Source: Osmia lignaria lignaria
Lineage: Eukaryota; Arthropoda; Insecta; Hymenoptera; Megachilidae
NCBI RefSeq assembly: GCF_051020975.1
Contig: NW_027478172.1
Span: 62,001-126,000 of the forward strand
Direction: 5' to 3'
DNA: 64,000 bases
Positions 25,446-39,200 of this stretch are shown one piece after another (within the stretch, counting starts at the first letter, position 1; every line of letters starts with the position of its first letter). Made by a program: the position numbers and the translations under genes. Below the pieces are notes generated by a model. The model was not told the DNA's origin. It searched no databases and saw only the letters and a list, made by a program, of their open reading frames with translations.

Positions 25446-28400
25446 TTGCAGATTTATCTCAAGGGAAGGGGCCTGACGGACATATTTCGAAATATTTCTT
25501 ATTCTTGTTGTTCTTCTTCTGCACAGCTAAGCTGGAAGTGGCATTTGCAGCTCGCAATAGTGCAGGGTTATCTCAAAGAAAGGAGCCACGGTGTTTCTGT
25601 ACCTCTATTATGTTGGTGCAGCTTCGGAGCTTTTAAATATCTTGATATATCTCGAGAACTACGCATCTGATCAAAAAATATCATAGAACATAAAAAGTAG
25701 GGAACTTAATTCTCTACAAAAAAGGTATCTTAACATTTTGCCATAGCTCGCTTCGTTTCCGAGATATTTGCAGATCTTTCTCAAGGGAAGGGGCCTGACG
25801 GACATATTTCGAGATATTTCTTCTTCTTGTTGTTCTTCTTCTGCACAGCTAAGCTGGAAGTGGCATTTACAGCTCGCAATAGTGCAGAGTTATCTCAAAG
25901 AAAGGGGCCACGGTGTTTCTGTATCTCTATTATGTTGGTGCGGCTTCGGAACTTTTAAATATCTTGATATATCTCGAGAACTACGCATCTGCTCAAAAAA
26001 TATCATAGAACATAAATAGTAGGAAACTTAATTCTCTACATGAAAGGTCTCTAAACATTTTGCCATAGCTCGCTTCGTTTCCGAGATATTTGCAGATTTA
26101 TCTCAAGGGAAGGGGCCTGACGGACATATTTCGAGATATTTCTTCTTCTTGTTGTTCTTCTTCTGCACAGCTAAGCTGGAAGTGGCATTTGCAGCGAGCA
26201 ATAGTGCAGAGTTATCTCAAAGAGAGGGGCCACGGTGTTTCTGTATCTCTATTATGTTGGTGAGGCTTCGGAACTTTTAAATATCTTGATATATCTCGAG
26301 AACTACGCATCTGATCAAGAAATATCATAGAAGATAAAAAGTAGGAAACTTAATTCTCTACAAAAAAGGTCTCTTAACATTCTGCCATAGCTCGCTTCGT
26401 TTCCGAGATATTTGCAGATTTATCTCAAGGGAAGGGGCCTGACGGACATATTTCGAGATATTTCTTCTTCTTGTTGTTCTTCTTCTGCACAGCTAAACTG
26501 GAAGTGGCATTTCCAGCTCGCAATAGTGCAGAGTTATCTCAAAGAACGGGGCCACGGTGTTTCTGTATCTCTATTATGTTGGTGCGGCTTCGGATCTTTT
26601 AAATATCTCGATATATCGCGAGAACTACGCATCTGATCAAATAATATCATAGAGCATAAAAAGTAGGAAACTTAATTCTCTACAAATAAGGTCTCTTAAC
26701 ATTTTGCCATATCTCGCTTCGTTTCCGAGATATTTGCAGATTTAGCTCAACGGAAGGGGCCTGACGGACATATTTCGAGATATTTCTTCTTCTTGTTGTT
26801 CCTCTTCTGCACAGCTAAGCTGGAAGTGGCATTTGCAGCTCGCAATAGTGCAGAGTTATCTCAAAGAAAGAGGCCACGGTGTTTCCGTACCTCTATTAGG
26901 TTGGTGCAGCTTCGGAACTTTTAAATATCCTGATATATCTCGAGAACTACGCATCTGATAAAAAAATATCATAGAACATAGAAAGTAGGAAACCTAATTT
27001 TCTACAAAAAAGGTCTGTTAACATTTTGCCGTAGCTCGCTTCGTTTCCGAGATATTTGCAGATTTATCTCAAGGGAAGGGGCCTGACGGACATATTTCGA
27101 AATATTTCTTATTCTTGTTGTTCTTCTTCTGCACAGCTAAGCTGGAAGTGGCATTTGCAGCTCGCAATAGTGCAGAGTTATCTCAAAGAAAGGGGCCACG
27201 GTGTTTCTGTACCTCTATTATGTTGGTGCAGCTTCGGAGCTTTTAAATATCTTGATATATCTCGAGAACTACGCATCTGATCAAAAAATATCATAGAACA
27301 TAAAAAGTAGGAAACTTAATTCTCTACAAAAAAGGTATCTTAACATTTTGCCATAGCTCGCTTCGTTTCCGAGATATTTGCTGATCTTTCTCAAGGGAAG
27401 GGGCCTGACGGACATATTTAGAGATATTTCTTCTTCTTGTTGTTCTTCTTCTGCACAGCTAAGCTGGAAGTGGCATTTGCAGCTCGCAATAGTGCGGAGT
27501 TATCTCAAAGAAAGGGGCCACGGTGTTTCTGTATCTCTATTATGTTGGTGCGGCTTCGGAACTTTTAAATATCTTGATATATCTCGAGAACTACGCATCT
27601 GATCAAAAAATATCATAGAACATGAAAAGTAGGAAACTTAATTCTCTACAAAAAAGGTCTCTTAACATTTTCCCATAGCTGGCATCGTTTCCGAGATATT
27701 TGCAGATTTATCTCAAGGGAAGGGGCCTGACGGACATATTTCGAGATATTTCTTCTTCTTGTTGTTCTTCTTCTGCACAGCTAAGCTGGAAGTGGCATTT
27801 GCAGCTCGCAATAGTGCGGAGTTATCTCAAAGAAAGGGGCCACGGTGATTCTGTATCTCTATTATGTTGATGCGGCTTCGGAAGTTTTAAATATCTCGAT
27901 ATATCTCGAGAACTACGCATCTGATCAAAAAATATCATAGAACATAAAAAGTAGGAAACTTAATTCTCTACAAAAAAGGTCTCTTAACATTTTCCCATTG
28001 CTGGCATCGTTTCCGAGATATTTGCAGATTTAGCTCAAGGGAAGGGGCCTGACGGACATATTCCGAGATATTTCTTCTTCTTGTTGTTCCTCTTCTGCAC
28101 AGCTAAGCTGGAAGTGGCATTTGCAGCTCGCAATAGTGCAGAGTTATCTCAAAGAAAGAGGCCACGGTGTTTCCGTACCTCTATTAGGTTGGTGCAGCTT
28201 CGGAACTTTTAAATATCCTGATATATCTCGAGAACTACGCATCTGATAAAAAAATATCATAGAACATAGAAAGTAGGAAACCTAATTTTCTACAAAAAAG
28301 GTCTGTTAACATTTTGCCGTAGCTCGCTTCGTTTCCGAGATATTTGCAGATTTATTTCAAGGGAAGGGGCCTGACGGACATATTTCGAAATATTTCTTAT

Positions 28401-31400
28401 TCTTGTTGTTCTTCTTCTGCACAGCTAAGCTGGAAGTGGCATTTGCAGCTCGCAATAGTGCAGAGTTATCTCAAAGAAAGGGGCCACGGTGTTTCTGTAC
28501 CTCTATTATGTTGGTGCAGCTTCGGAGCTTTTAAATATCTTGATATATCTCGAGAACTACGCATCTGATCAAAAAATATCATAGAACATAAAAAGTAGGA
28601 AACTTACTTCTCTACAAAAAAGGTATCTTAACATTTTGCCATAGCTCGCTTCGTTTCCGAGATATTTGCAGATCTTTCTCAAGGGAAGGGGCCTGACGGA
28701 CATATTTCGAGATATTTCTTCTTCTTGTTGTTCTTCTTCTGCACAGCTAAGCTGGAAGTGGCATTTGCAGCTCGCAATAGTGCGGAGTTATCGCAAAGAA
28801 AGGGGCCACGGTGTTTCTGTATCTCTATTATGTTGGTGCGGCTTCGGAACTTTTAAATATCTTGATATATCTCGAGAACTACGCATCTGATCAAAAAATA
28901 TCATAGAACATGAAAAGTAGGAAACTTAATTCTCTACAAGAAAGGTCTCTTAACATTTTGCCATAGCTCGCTTCGTTTCCGAGATATTTGCAGATTTATC
29001 TCAAGGGAAGGGGCCTGACGGACATATTTCGAGATATTTCTTCTTCTTGTTGTTCTTCTTCTGCACAGCTAAGCTGGAAGTGGCATTTGCAGCTCGCAAT
29101 AGTGCGGAGTTATCTCAAAGAAAGGGGCCACGGTGTTTCTGTATCTCTATTATGTTGATGGGGCTTCGGAACTTTTAAATATCTCGATATATCTCGAGAA
29201 CTACGCATCTGATCAAAAAATATCATAGAAGATAAAAAGTAGGAAACTAAATTCTCTACAAAAAAGGTCTCTTAACATTTTGCCATAGCTCGCTTCGTTT
29301 CCGAGATATTTGCAGATTTATCTCAAGGGAAGGGGCCTGACGGACATATTTCGAGATATTTCTTCTTCTTGTTGTTCTTCTTCTGCACAGCTAAGCTGGA
29401 AGTGGCATTTGCAGCTCGCAATAGTGCGGAGTTATCTCAAAGAAAGGGGCCACGGTGTTTCTGAATCTCTATTATGTTGAAGGGGCTTCGGAACTTTTAA
29501 ATATCTCGATATATCTCGAGAACTACGCATCTGATCAAAAAATATCATAGAAGATAAAAAGTAGGAAACTAAATTCTCTACAAAAAAGGTCTCTTAACAT
29601 TTTGCCATAGCTCGCTTCGTTTCCGAGATATTTGCAGATTTATCTCAAGGGAAGGGGCCTAACGGACATATTTCGAGATATTTCTTCTTCTTGTTGTTCT
29701 TCTTCTGCACAGCTAAGCTGGAAGTGGCATTTGCAGGTCGCAATAGTGCAGAGTTATCTCAAAGAAAGGGGCCACGGTGTTTCTGTATCTCTATTATGTT
29801 GGTGCGGCTTCGGAACTTTTAAATATCTTGATATATCTCGAGAACTACGCATCTGCTCAAAAAATATCATAGAACATAAATAGTAGGAAACTTAATTCTC
29901 TACATGAAAGGTCTCAAAACATTTTGCCATAGCTCGCTTCGTTTCCGAGATATTTGCAGATTTATCTCAAGGGAAGGGGCCTGACGGACATATTTCGAGA
30001 TATTTCTTCTTCTTGTTGTTCTTCTTCTGCACAGCTAAGCTGGAAGTGGCATTTGCAGCTAGCAATAGTGCAGAGTTATCTCAAAGAGAGGGGCCACGGT
30101 GTTTCTGTATCTCTATTATGTTGGTGCGGCTTCGGAACTTTTAAATATCTTGATATATCTCGAGAACTACGCATCTGATCAATAAATATCATAGAAGATG
30201 AAAAGTAGGAAACTTAATTCTCTACAAAAAAGGTCTCTTAACATTCTGCCATAGCTCGCTTCGTTTCCGAGATATTTGCAGATTTATCTCAAGGGAAGGG
30301 GCCTGACGGACATATTTCGAGATATTTCTTCTTCTTGTTGTTCTTCTTCTGCACAGCTAAACTGGATGTGGCATTTCCAGCTCGCAATAGTGCAGAGTTA
30401 TCCCGAAGAAAGGGGCCACGGTGTTTCTGTATCTCTATTATGTTGGTGCGGCTTCGGAACTTTTAAATATCTTGATATATCTCGAAAACTACGCTTCTGA
30501 TCAAAAAATATCATAGAACATAAATTCTAGGAAACATAGTTCTCTACAAAAAAGGTCTCTTAACATTTTGCCATAGCTCGCTTCGTTTCCGAGATATTTG
30601 CAGATATATCTCAAGGGAAGGGTCCTGACGGACATATTTCGGGATATTTCTTCTTCTTGTTGTTCTTCTTCTGCACAGCTAAACTGGAAGTGGCATTTCC
30701 AGCTCGCAGTAGTGCAGAGTTATCTCAAAGAACGGGGCCACGGTGTTTCTGTATCTCTATTATGTTGGTGCGGCTTCGGATCTTTTAAATATCTCGATAT
30801 ATCGCGAGAACTACGCATCTGATCAAATAATATCATAGAGCATAAAAAGTAGGAAACTTAATTCTCTACAAATAAGGTCTCTTAACATTTTACCATATCT
30901 CGCTTCGTTTCCGAGATATTTGCAGATTTATCTCAAGGGAAGGGGCCTGACGGACATATTTCGAGATATTTCTTCTTCTTGTTGTTCTTCTTCTGCACAG
31001 CTAACCTGGAAGTGGCATGTCCAGCTCGCAATAGTGCAGAGTTATCTCAAAGAAAGGGGCCACGGTGTTTCTGTATCTCTATTATGTTGGTGCGGCTTCG
31101 GAACTTTTAAATATCTCGATATATCTCGAAAACTGCGCTTCTGATCAAAAAATATCATAGAACATAAATAGTAGGAAACATAATTCTCTACATGAAAGGT
31201 CTCAAAACATTTTGCCATAGCTCGCTTCGTTTCCGAGATATTTGCAGATTTATCTCAAGGGAAGGGGCCTGACGGACATATTTCGAGATATTTCTTCTTC
31301 TTGTTGTTCTTCTTCTGCACAGCTAAGCTGGAAGTGGCATTTGCAGCTAGCAATAGTGCAGAGTTATCTCAAAGAGAGGGGCCACGGTGTTTCTGTATCT

Positions 31401-31985
31401 CTATTATGTTGGTGCGGCTTCGGAACTTTTAAATATCTTGAAATATCTCGAGAACTACGCATCTGATCAATAAATATCATACAAGATGAAAAGTAGGAAA
31501 CTTAATTCTCTACAAAAAAGGTCTCTTAACATTCTGCCATAGCTCGCTTCGTTTCCGAGATATTTGCAGATTTATCTCAAGGGAAGGGGCCTGACGGACA
31601 TATTTCGAGATATTTCTTCTTCTTGTTGTTCTTCTTCTGCACAGCTAAACTGGATGTGGCATTTCCAACTCGCAATAGTGCAGAGTTATCCCGAAGAAAG
31701 GGGCCACGGTGTTTCTGTATCTCTATTATGTTGGTGCGGCTTCGGAACTTTTAAATATCTTGATATATCTCGAAAACTACGCTTCTGATCAAAAAATATC
31801 ATAGAACATAAATTCTAGGAAACATAGTTCTCTACAAAAAAGGTCTCTTAACATTTTGCCATAGCTCGCTTCGTTTCCGAGATATTTGCAGATATATCTC
31901 AAGGGAAGGGTCCTGACGGACATATTTCGGGATATTTCTTCTTCTTGTTGTTCTTCTTCTGCACAGCTAAACTGGAAGTGGCATT
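25225..31985 (+). repeat. Block D: second copy of the tandem duplication (21 units)
   Basis: This block repeats block C. It starts in the second half of the hybrid unit at 25,124 and ends in the first half of the unit at 31,886, which is the full-length parent of the hybrid's first half. It holds one extra unit at 27,378. It carries the copy (26,412) of the hybrid first made in block B, so it arose after that hybrid. Confidence 0.9.
27378..27699 (+). repeat. Extra unit in block D relative to block C
   Basis: The C-to-D offset changes from 6,439 to 6,761, exactly 322 bp, across this unit. It starts ttgctgatctttctc and resembles the atctttctc type found at 21,905 and 28,666, with private changes (ctgatc, tttagagatattt). 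Confidence 0.82.
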
Positions 31986-32384
31986 TCCAGCTCGCAGTAG
32001 TGCAGAGTTATCTCAAAGAACGGGGCCACGGTGTTTCTGTATCTCTATTATGTTGGTGCGGCTTCGGATCTTTTAAATATCTCGATATATCGCGAGAACT
32101 ACGCATCTGATCAAATAATATCATAGAGCATAAAAAGTAGGAAACTTAATTCTCTACAAATAAGGTCTCTTAACATTTTACCATATCTCGCTTCGTTTCC
32201 GAGATATTTGCAGATTTATCTCAACGGAAGGGGCCTAACGGACATATTTCGAGATATTTCTTCTTCTTGTTGTTCTTCTTCTGCACAGCTAACCTGGAAG
32301 TGGCATGTCCAGCTCGCAATAGTGCAGAGTTATCCCGAAGAAAGGGGCCACGGTGTTTCTGTATCTCTATTATGTTGGTGCGGC
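29954..32384 (+). repeat. Four-unit higher-order repeat (1,288 bp) in and just after block D
   Basis: Units at 29,954, 30,276, 30,598 and 30,920 recur at 31,242, 31,564, 31,886 and 32,208 with 1,288-bp spacing. This is the block D counterpart of the cycle in block C, and it runs on for one further unit. The 32,208 unit has private changes (atctcaacgg, ttatcccgaag) shared with the 10,478 unit of block A. Confidence 0.8.
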
Positions 32385-34315
32385 TTCGGAACTTTTAAAT
32401 ATCTCGATATATCTCGAAAACTACGCTTCTGATCAAAAAATATCATAGAACATAAATTGTAGGAAACATAGTTCTCTACAAAAAATGTCTCTTAACATTT
32501 TGCCATAGCTCGCTTCGTTTCCGAGATATTTGCAGGTGTTTCTCAAGGGAAGGGGCCTGACGGACATATTTCGAGATATTTCTTCTTCTTGTTGTTCTTC
32601 TTCTGCACAGCTAAGCTGGAAGTGGAATTTGCAGCTCGCAATAGTGCAGAGTTATCGCAAAGGAAGAGGCCACGGTGTTTCTGTACCTCTATTATGTTGG
32701 TGCGGCTTCGGAACTTTTAAATATCTTGATATATCTCGAGAACTACGCATCTGATCAAAAAATATCATAGAAGATAAAAAGTAGGAAACTAAATTCTCTA
32801 CAAAAAAGGTCTCTTAACATTTTGCCATAGCTCGCTTCGTTTCCGAGATATTTGCAGATTTATCTCAAGGGAAGGGGCCTAACGGACATATTTCGAGATA
32901 TTTCTTCTTCTTGTTGTTCTTCTTCTGCACAGCGAAGCTGGAAGTAGCATTTGCAGGTCGCAATAGTGCAGAGTTATCTCAAAGAAAGGGGCCACGGTGT
33001 TTCTGTATCTCTATTATGTTGGTGCGGCTTCGGAACTTTTGAATATCTCGATATATCTCGAAAACTGCGCTTCTGATCAAAAAATATCAGAGAACGTAAA
33101 TTGTAGGAAACATAATTCTCTACAAAAAGGTCTGTTAACATTTTGCCATAGCTCGCTTCGTTTCCGAGATATTTGCAGATTTATCTCAAGGGAAGGGGCC
33201 TGACGGACATATTTCGAGATATTTCTTCTTCTTGTTGTTCTTCTTCTGCACAGCTAAGCTGGAAGTGGCATTTGCAGCTCGCAATAGTGCGGAGTTATCT
33301 CAAAGAAAGGGGCCACGGTGTTTCTGTATCTCTATTATGTTGGTGCGGCTTCGGAACTTTTAAATATCTTGATATATCTCGAGAACTACGCATCTGATCA
33401 AAAAATATCATAGAACATGAAAAGTAGGAAACATAATTCTCTACAAAAAAGGTCTCTTAACATTTTCCCATAGCTGGCATCGTTTCCGAGATATTTGCAG
33501 ATTTAGCTCAAGGGAAGGGGCCTGACGGACATATTCCGAGATATTTCTTCTTCTTGTTGTTCCTCTTCTGCACAGCTAAGCTGGAAGTGGCATTTGCAGC
33601 TCGCAATAGTGCAGAGTTATCTCAAAGAAAGAGGCCACGGTGTTTCCGTACCTCTATTAGGTTGGTGCAGCTTCGGAACTATTAAATATCTTGATATATC
33701 TCGAGAACTACGCATCTGATAAAAAAATATCATAGAACATAGAAAGTAGGAAACCTAATTTTCTACAAAAAAGGTCTGTTAACATTTTGCCGTAGCTCGC
33801 TTCGTTTCCGAGATATTTGCAGATTTATCTCAAGGGAAGGGGCCTGACGGACATATTTCGAAATATTTCTTATTCTTGTTGTTCTTCTTCTGCACAGCTA
33901 AGCTGGAAGTGGCATTTGCAGCTCGCAATAGTGCAGAGTTATCTCAAAGAAAGGGGCCACGGTGTTTCTGTACCTCTATTATGTTGGTGCAGCTTCGGAG
34001 CTTTTAAATATCTTGATATATCTCGAGAACTACGCATCTGATCAAAAAATATCATAGAACATAAAAAGTAGGAAACTTAATTCTCTACAAAAAAGGTATC
34101 TTAACATTTTGCCATAGCTCGCTTCGTTTCCGAGATATTTGCAGATATTTCTCAAGGGAAGGGGCCTGACGGACATATTTCGAGATATTTCTTCTTCTTG
34201 TTGTTCTTCTTCTGCACAGCTAAGCTGGAAGTGGCATTTGCAGCTCGCAATAGTGCAGAGTCATCGCAAAGAAAGGGGCCACGGTGTTTCTGTATCTCTA
34301 TTATGTTGGTGGGGC
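32385..34315 (+). repeat. Block E1: first copy of a six-unit tandem duplication (1,931 bp)
   Basis: From the 3' end of the 32,208 unit, six units recur in order 1,931 bp downstream: gcaggtgtttctc type (32,530), agcgaagctgg type with a late ttgaatatctc (32,852, 321 bp), 33,173, the cattttcccatagctggcatcg / tagctcaagg type (33,495), the gaaatatttcttattc type (33,817) and a hybrid unit (34,139). Confidence 0.9.
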
Positions 34316-36246
34316 TTCGGAACTTTTAAATATCTCGATATATCTCGAAAACTACGCTTCTGATCAAAAAATATCATAGAACATAAATTGTAGGAAACAT
34401 AGTTCTCTACAAAAAATGTCTCTTAACATTTTGCCATAGCTCGCTTCGTTTCCGAGATATTTGCAGGTGTTTCTCAAGGGAAGGGGCCTGACGGACATAT
34501 TTCGAGATATTTCTTCTTCTTGTTGTTCTTCTTCTGCACAGCTAAGCTGGAAGTGGAATTTGCAGCTCGCAATAGTGCAGAGTTATCGCAAAGGAAGAGG
34601 CCACGGTGTTTCTGTACCTCTATTATGTTGGTGCGGCTTCGGAACTTTTAAATATCTTGATATATCTCGAGAACTACGCATCTGATCAAAAAATATCATA
34701 GAAGATAAAAAGTAGGAAACTAAATTCTCTACAAAAAAGGTCTCTTAACATTTTGCCATAGCTCGCTTCGTTTCCGAGATATTTGCAGATTTATCTCAAG
34801 GGAAGGGGCCTAACGGACATATTTCGAGATATTTCTTCTTCTTGTTGTTCTTCTTCTGCACAGCGAAGCTGGAAGTAGCATTTGCAGGTCGCAATAGTGC
34901 AGAGTTATCTCAAAGAAAGGGGCCACGGTGTTTCTGTATCTCTATTATGTTGGTGCGGCTTCGGAACTTTTGAATATCTCGATATATCTCGAAAACTGCG
35001 CTTCTGATCAAAAAATATCAGAGAACGTAAATTGTAGGAAACATAATTCTCTACAAAAAGGTCTGTTAACATTTTGCCATAGCTCGCTTCGTTTCCGAGA
35101 TATTTGCAGATTTATCTCAAGGGAAGGGGCCTGACGGACATATTTCGAGATATTTCTTCTTCTTGTTGTTCTTCTTCTGCACAGCTAAGCTGGAAGTGGC
35201 ATTTGCAGCTCGCAATAGTGCGGAGTTATCTCAAAGAAAGGGGCCACGGTGTTTCTGTATCTCTATTATGTTGGTGCGGCTTCGGAACTTTTAAATATCT
35301 TGATATATCTCGAGAACTACGCATCTGATCAAAAAATATCATAGAACATGAAAAGTAGGAAACATAATTCTCTACAAAAAAGGTCTCTTAACATTTTCCC
35401 ATAGCTGGCATCGTTTCCGAGATATTTGCAGATTTAGCTCAAGGGAAGGGGCCTGACGGACATATTCCGAGATATTTCTTCTTCTTGTTGTTCCTCTTCT
35501 GCACAGCTAAGCTGGAAGTGGCATTTGCAGCTCGCAATAGTGCAGAGTTATCTCAAAGAAAGAGGCCACGGTGTTACCGTACCTCTATTAGGTTGGTGCA
35601 GCTTCGGAACTATTAAATATCTTGATATATCTCGAGAACTACGCATCTGATAAAAAAATATCATAGAACATAGAAAGTAGGAAACCTAATTTTCTACAAA
35701 AAAGGTCTGTTAACATTTTGCCGTAGCTCGCTTCGTTTCCGAGATATTTGCAGATTTATCTCAAGGGAAGGGGCCTGACGGACATATTTCGAAATATTTC
35801 TTATTCTTGTTGTTCTTCTTCTGCACAGCTAAGCTGGAAGTGGCATTTGCAGCTCGCAATAGTGCAGAGTTATCTCAAAGAAAGGGGCCACGGTGTTTCT
35901 GTACCTCTATTATGTTGGTGCAGCTTCGGAGCTTTTAAATATCTTGATATATCTCGAGAACTACGCATCTGATCAAAAAATATCATAGAACATAAAAAGT
36001 AGGAAACTTAATTCTCTACAAAAAAGGTATCTTAACATTTTGCCATAGCTCGCTTCGTTTCCGAGATATTTGCAGATATTTCTCAAGGGAAGGGGCCTGA
36101 CGGACATATTTCGAGATATTTCTTCTTCTTGTTGTTCTTCTTCTGCACAGCTAAGCTGGAAGTGGCATTTGCAGCTCGCAATAGTGCAGAGTTATCGCAA
36201 AGAAAGGGGCCACGGTGTTTCTGTATCTCTATTATGTTGGTGGGGC
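34316..36246 (+). repeat. Block E2: second copy of the six-unit tandem duplication
   Basis: This is E1 repeated at +1,931 bp. I noticed very few differences: tgtttccgtacc against tgttaccgtacc near 35,575 and gagtcatcgc against gagttatcgc near 34,261. The unit at 34,139 joins the 5' part of the type seen whole at 36,070 to the 3' end (cgaaaactacgcttctg, tgtaggaaacatag) of the 32,208 unit, which marks the exchange point near 34,316-34,346. Confidence 0.9.
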
Positions 36247-39200
36247 TTCGGAACTTTTAAATATCTTGATATATCTCGAGAACTACGCATCTGATCAAAA
36301 AATATCATAGAACATGAAAAGTAGGAAACTTAATTCTCTACAAGAAAGGTCTCTTAACATTTTGCCATAGCTCGCTTCGTTTCCGAGATATTTGCAGATT
36401 TATCTCAAGGGAAGGGGCCTGACGGACATATTTCGAGATATTTCTTCTTCTTGTTGTTCTTCTTCTGCACAGCTAAGCTGGAAGTGGCATTTGCAGCTCG
36501 CAATAGTGCGGAGTTACCTCAAAGAAAGGGGCCACGGTGTTTCTGTATCTCTATTATGTTGTGCGGCTTCGGAACTTTTAAATATCTCGATATATCTCGA
36601 GAACTACGCATCTGATCAAAAAATATCATAGAAGATAAAAAGTAGAAAACTAAATTCTCTACAAAAAAGGTCTCTTAACATTTTGCCATAGCTCGCTTCG
36701 TTTCCGAGATATTTGCAGATTTATCTCAAGGGAAGGGGCCTAACGGACATATTTCGAGACATTTCTTCTTCTTGTTGTTCTTCTTCTGCACAGCTAAGCT
36801 GGAAGTGGCATTTGCAGGTCGCAATAGTACAGAGTTATCTCAAAGAAAGGGGCCACGGTGTTTCTGTATCTCTATTATGTTGGTGCGGCTTCGGAACTTT
36901 TAAATATCTCGATATATCTCGAAAACTGCGCTTCTGATCAAAAAATATCAGAGAGCGTAAATTGTAGGAAACATAATTCTCTACAAAAAAGGTCTCTTAA
37001 CGTTTTGCCATAGCTCGCTTCGTTTCCGAGATATTTGCAGATCTTTCTCAAGGGAAGGGGCCTGACGGACATATTTCGAGATATTTCTTCTTCTTGTTGT
37101 TCTTCTTCTGCACAGCTAAGCTGGAAGTGGCATTTACAGCTCGCAATAGTGCAGAGTTATCCCGAAGAAAGGGGCCACGGTGTTTCTGTATCTCTATTAT
37201 GTTGGTGCGGCTTCGGAACTTTTAAATATCTCGATATATCTCGAAAACTACGCTTCTGATCAAAAAATATCGTAGAACATAAATTGTAGGAAACATAGTT
37301 CTCTACAAAAAAGGTCTCTTAACATTTTGCCATAGCTCGCTTCGTTTCCGAGATATTCGCAGATTTACCTCAAGGGAAGGGTCCTGACGGACATATTTCG
37401 GGATATTTCTTCTTCTTGTTGTTCTTCTTCTGCACAGCTAACCTGGAAGTGGCATGTCCAGCTCGCAATAGTGCAGAGTTATCCCGAAGAAAGGGGCCAC
37501 GGTGTTTCTGTATCTCTATTATGTTGGTGCGGCTTCGGAACTTTTAAATATCTCGATATATCTCGAAAACTACGCTTCTGATCAAAAAATATCATAGGAC
37601 ATAAATTGTAGGAAACGTAGTTCTCTACAAAAAAGGTCTCTTAACATTTTGCCATAGCTCGCTTCGTTTCCGAGATATTTGCAGATTTATCTCAAGGGAA
37701 GGGTCCTGACGGACATATTTCGGGATATTTCTTCTTCTTGTTGTTCTTCTTCTGCACAGCTAAACTGGAAGTGGCATTTCCAGCTCGCAATAGTGCAGAG
37801 TTATCTCAAAGAAAGGGGCCACGGTGTTTCTGTACCTCTATTATGTTGGTGCGGCTTCGGAACTTTTAAATATCTTGATATATCTCGAGAACTACGCATC
37901 TGATCAAAAAATATCATAGAACATGAAAAGTAGGAAACTTAATTCTCTACAAAAAAGGTCTCTTAACATTTTCCCATAGCTGGCATCGTTTCCGAGATAT
38001 TTGCAGATTTAGCTCAAGGGAAGGGGCCTGACGGACATATTCCGAGATATTTCTTCTTCTTGTTGTTCCTCTTCTGCACAGCTAAGCTGGAAGTGGCATT
38101 TGCAGCTCGCAATAGTGCAGAGTTATCTCAAAGAAAGAGGCAACGGTGTTTCCGTACCTCTATTAGGTTGGTGCAGCTTCGGAACTTTTAAATATCTTGA
38201 TATATCTCGAGAACTACGCATCTGATAAAAAAATATCATAGAACATAGAAAGTAGGAAACCTAATTTTCTACAAAAAAGGTCTGTTAACATTTTGCCGTA
38301 GCTCGCTTCGTTTCCGAGATATTTGCAGATTTATCTCAAGGGAAGGGGCCTGACGGACATATTTCGAAATATTTCTTATTCTTGTTGTTCTTCTTCTGCA
38401 CAGCTAAGCTGGAAGTGGCATTTGCAGCTCGCAATAGTGCAGAGTTATCTCAAAGAAAGGGGCCACGGTGTTTCTGTACCTCTATTATGTTGGTGCAGCT
38501 TCGGAGCTTTTAAATATCTTGATATATCTCGAGAACTACGCATCTGATCAAAAAATATCATAGAACATGGAAAGTAGGAAACTTAATTCTCTACAAGAAA
38601 GGTCTCTTAACATTTTGCCATAGCTCGCTTCGTTTCCGAGATATTTGCAGATTTATCTCAAGGGAAGGGGCCTGACGGACATATTTCGAGATATTTCTTC
38701 TTCTTGTTGTTCTACTTCTGCACAGCTAAGCTGGAAGTGGCATTTGCAGCTCGCAATAGTGCGGAGTTATCTCAAAGAAAGGGGCCACGGTGTTTCTGTA
38801 TCTCGATTATGTTGATGCGGCTTCGGAACTTTTAAATATCTCGATATATCTCGAGAACTACGCATCTGATCAAAAAATATCATAGAAGATAAAAAGTAGA
38901 AAACTAAATTCTCTACAAAAAAGGTCTCTTAACATTTTGCCATAGCTCGCTTCGTTTCCGAGATATTTGCAGATTTATCTCAAGGGAAGGGGCCTAACGG
39001 ACATATTTCGAGACATTTCTTCTTCTTGTTGTTCTTCTTCTGCACAGCTAAGCTGGAAGTGGCATTTGCAGGTCGCAATAGTGCAGAGTTATCTCAAAGA
39101 AAGGGGCCACGGTGTTTCTGTATCTCTATTATGTTGGTGCGGCTTCGGAACTTTTAAATATCTCGATATATCTCGAAAACTGCGCTTCTGATCAAAAAAT

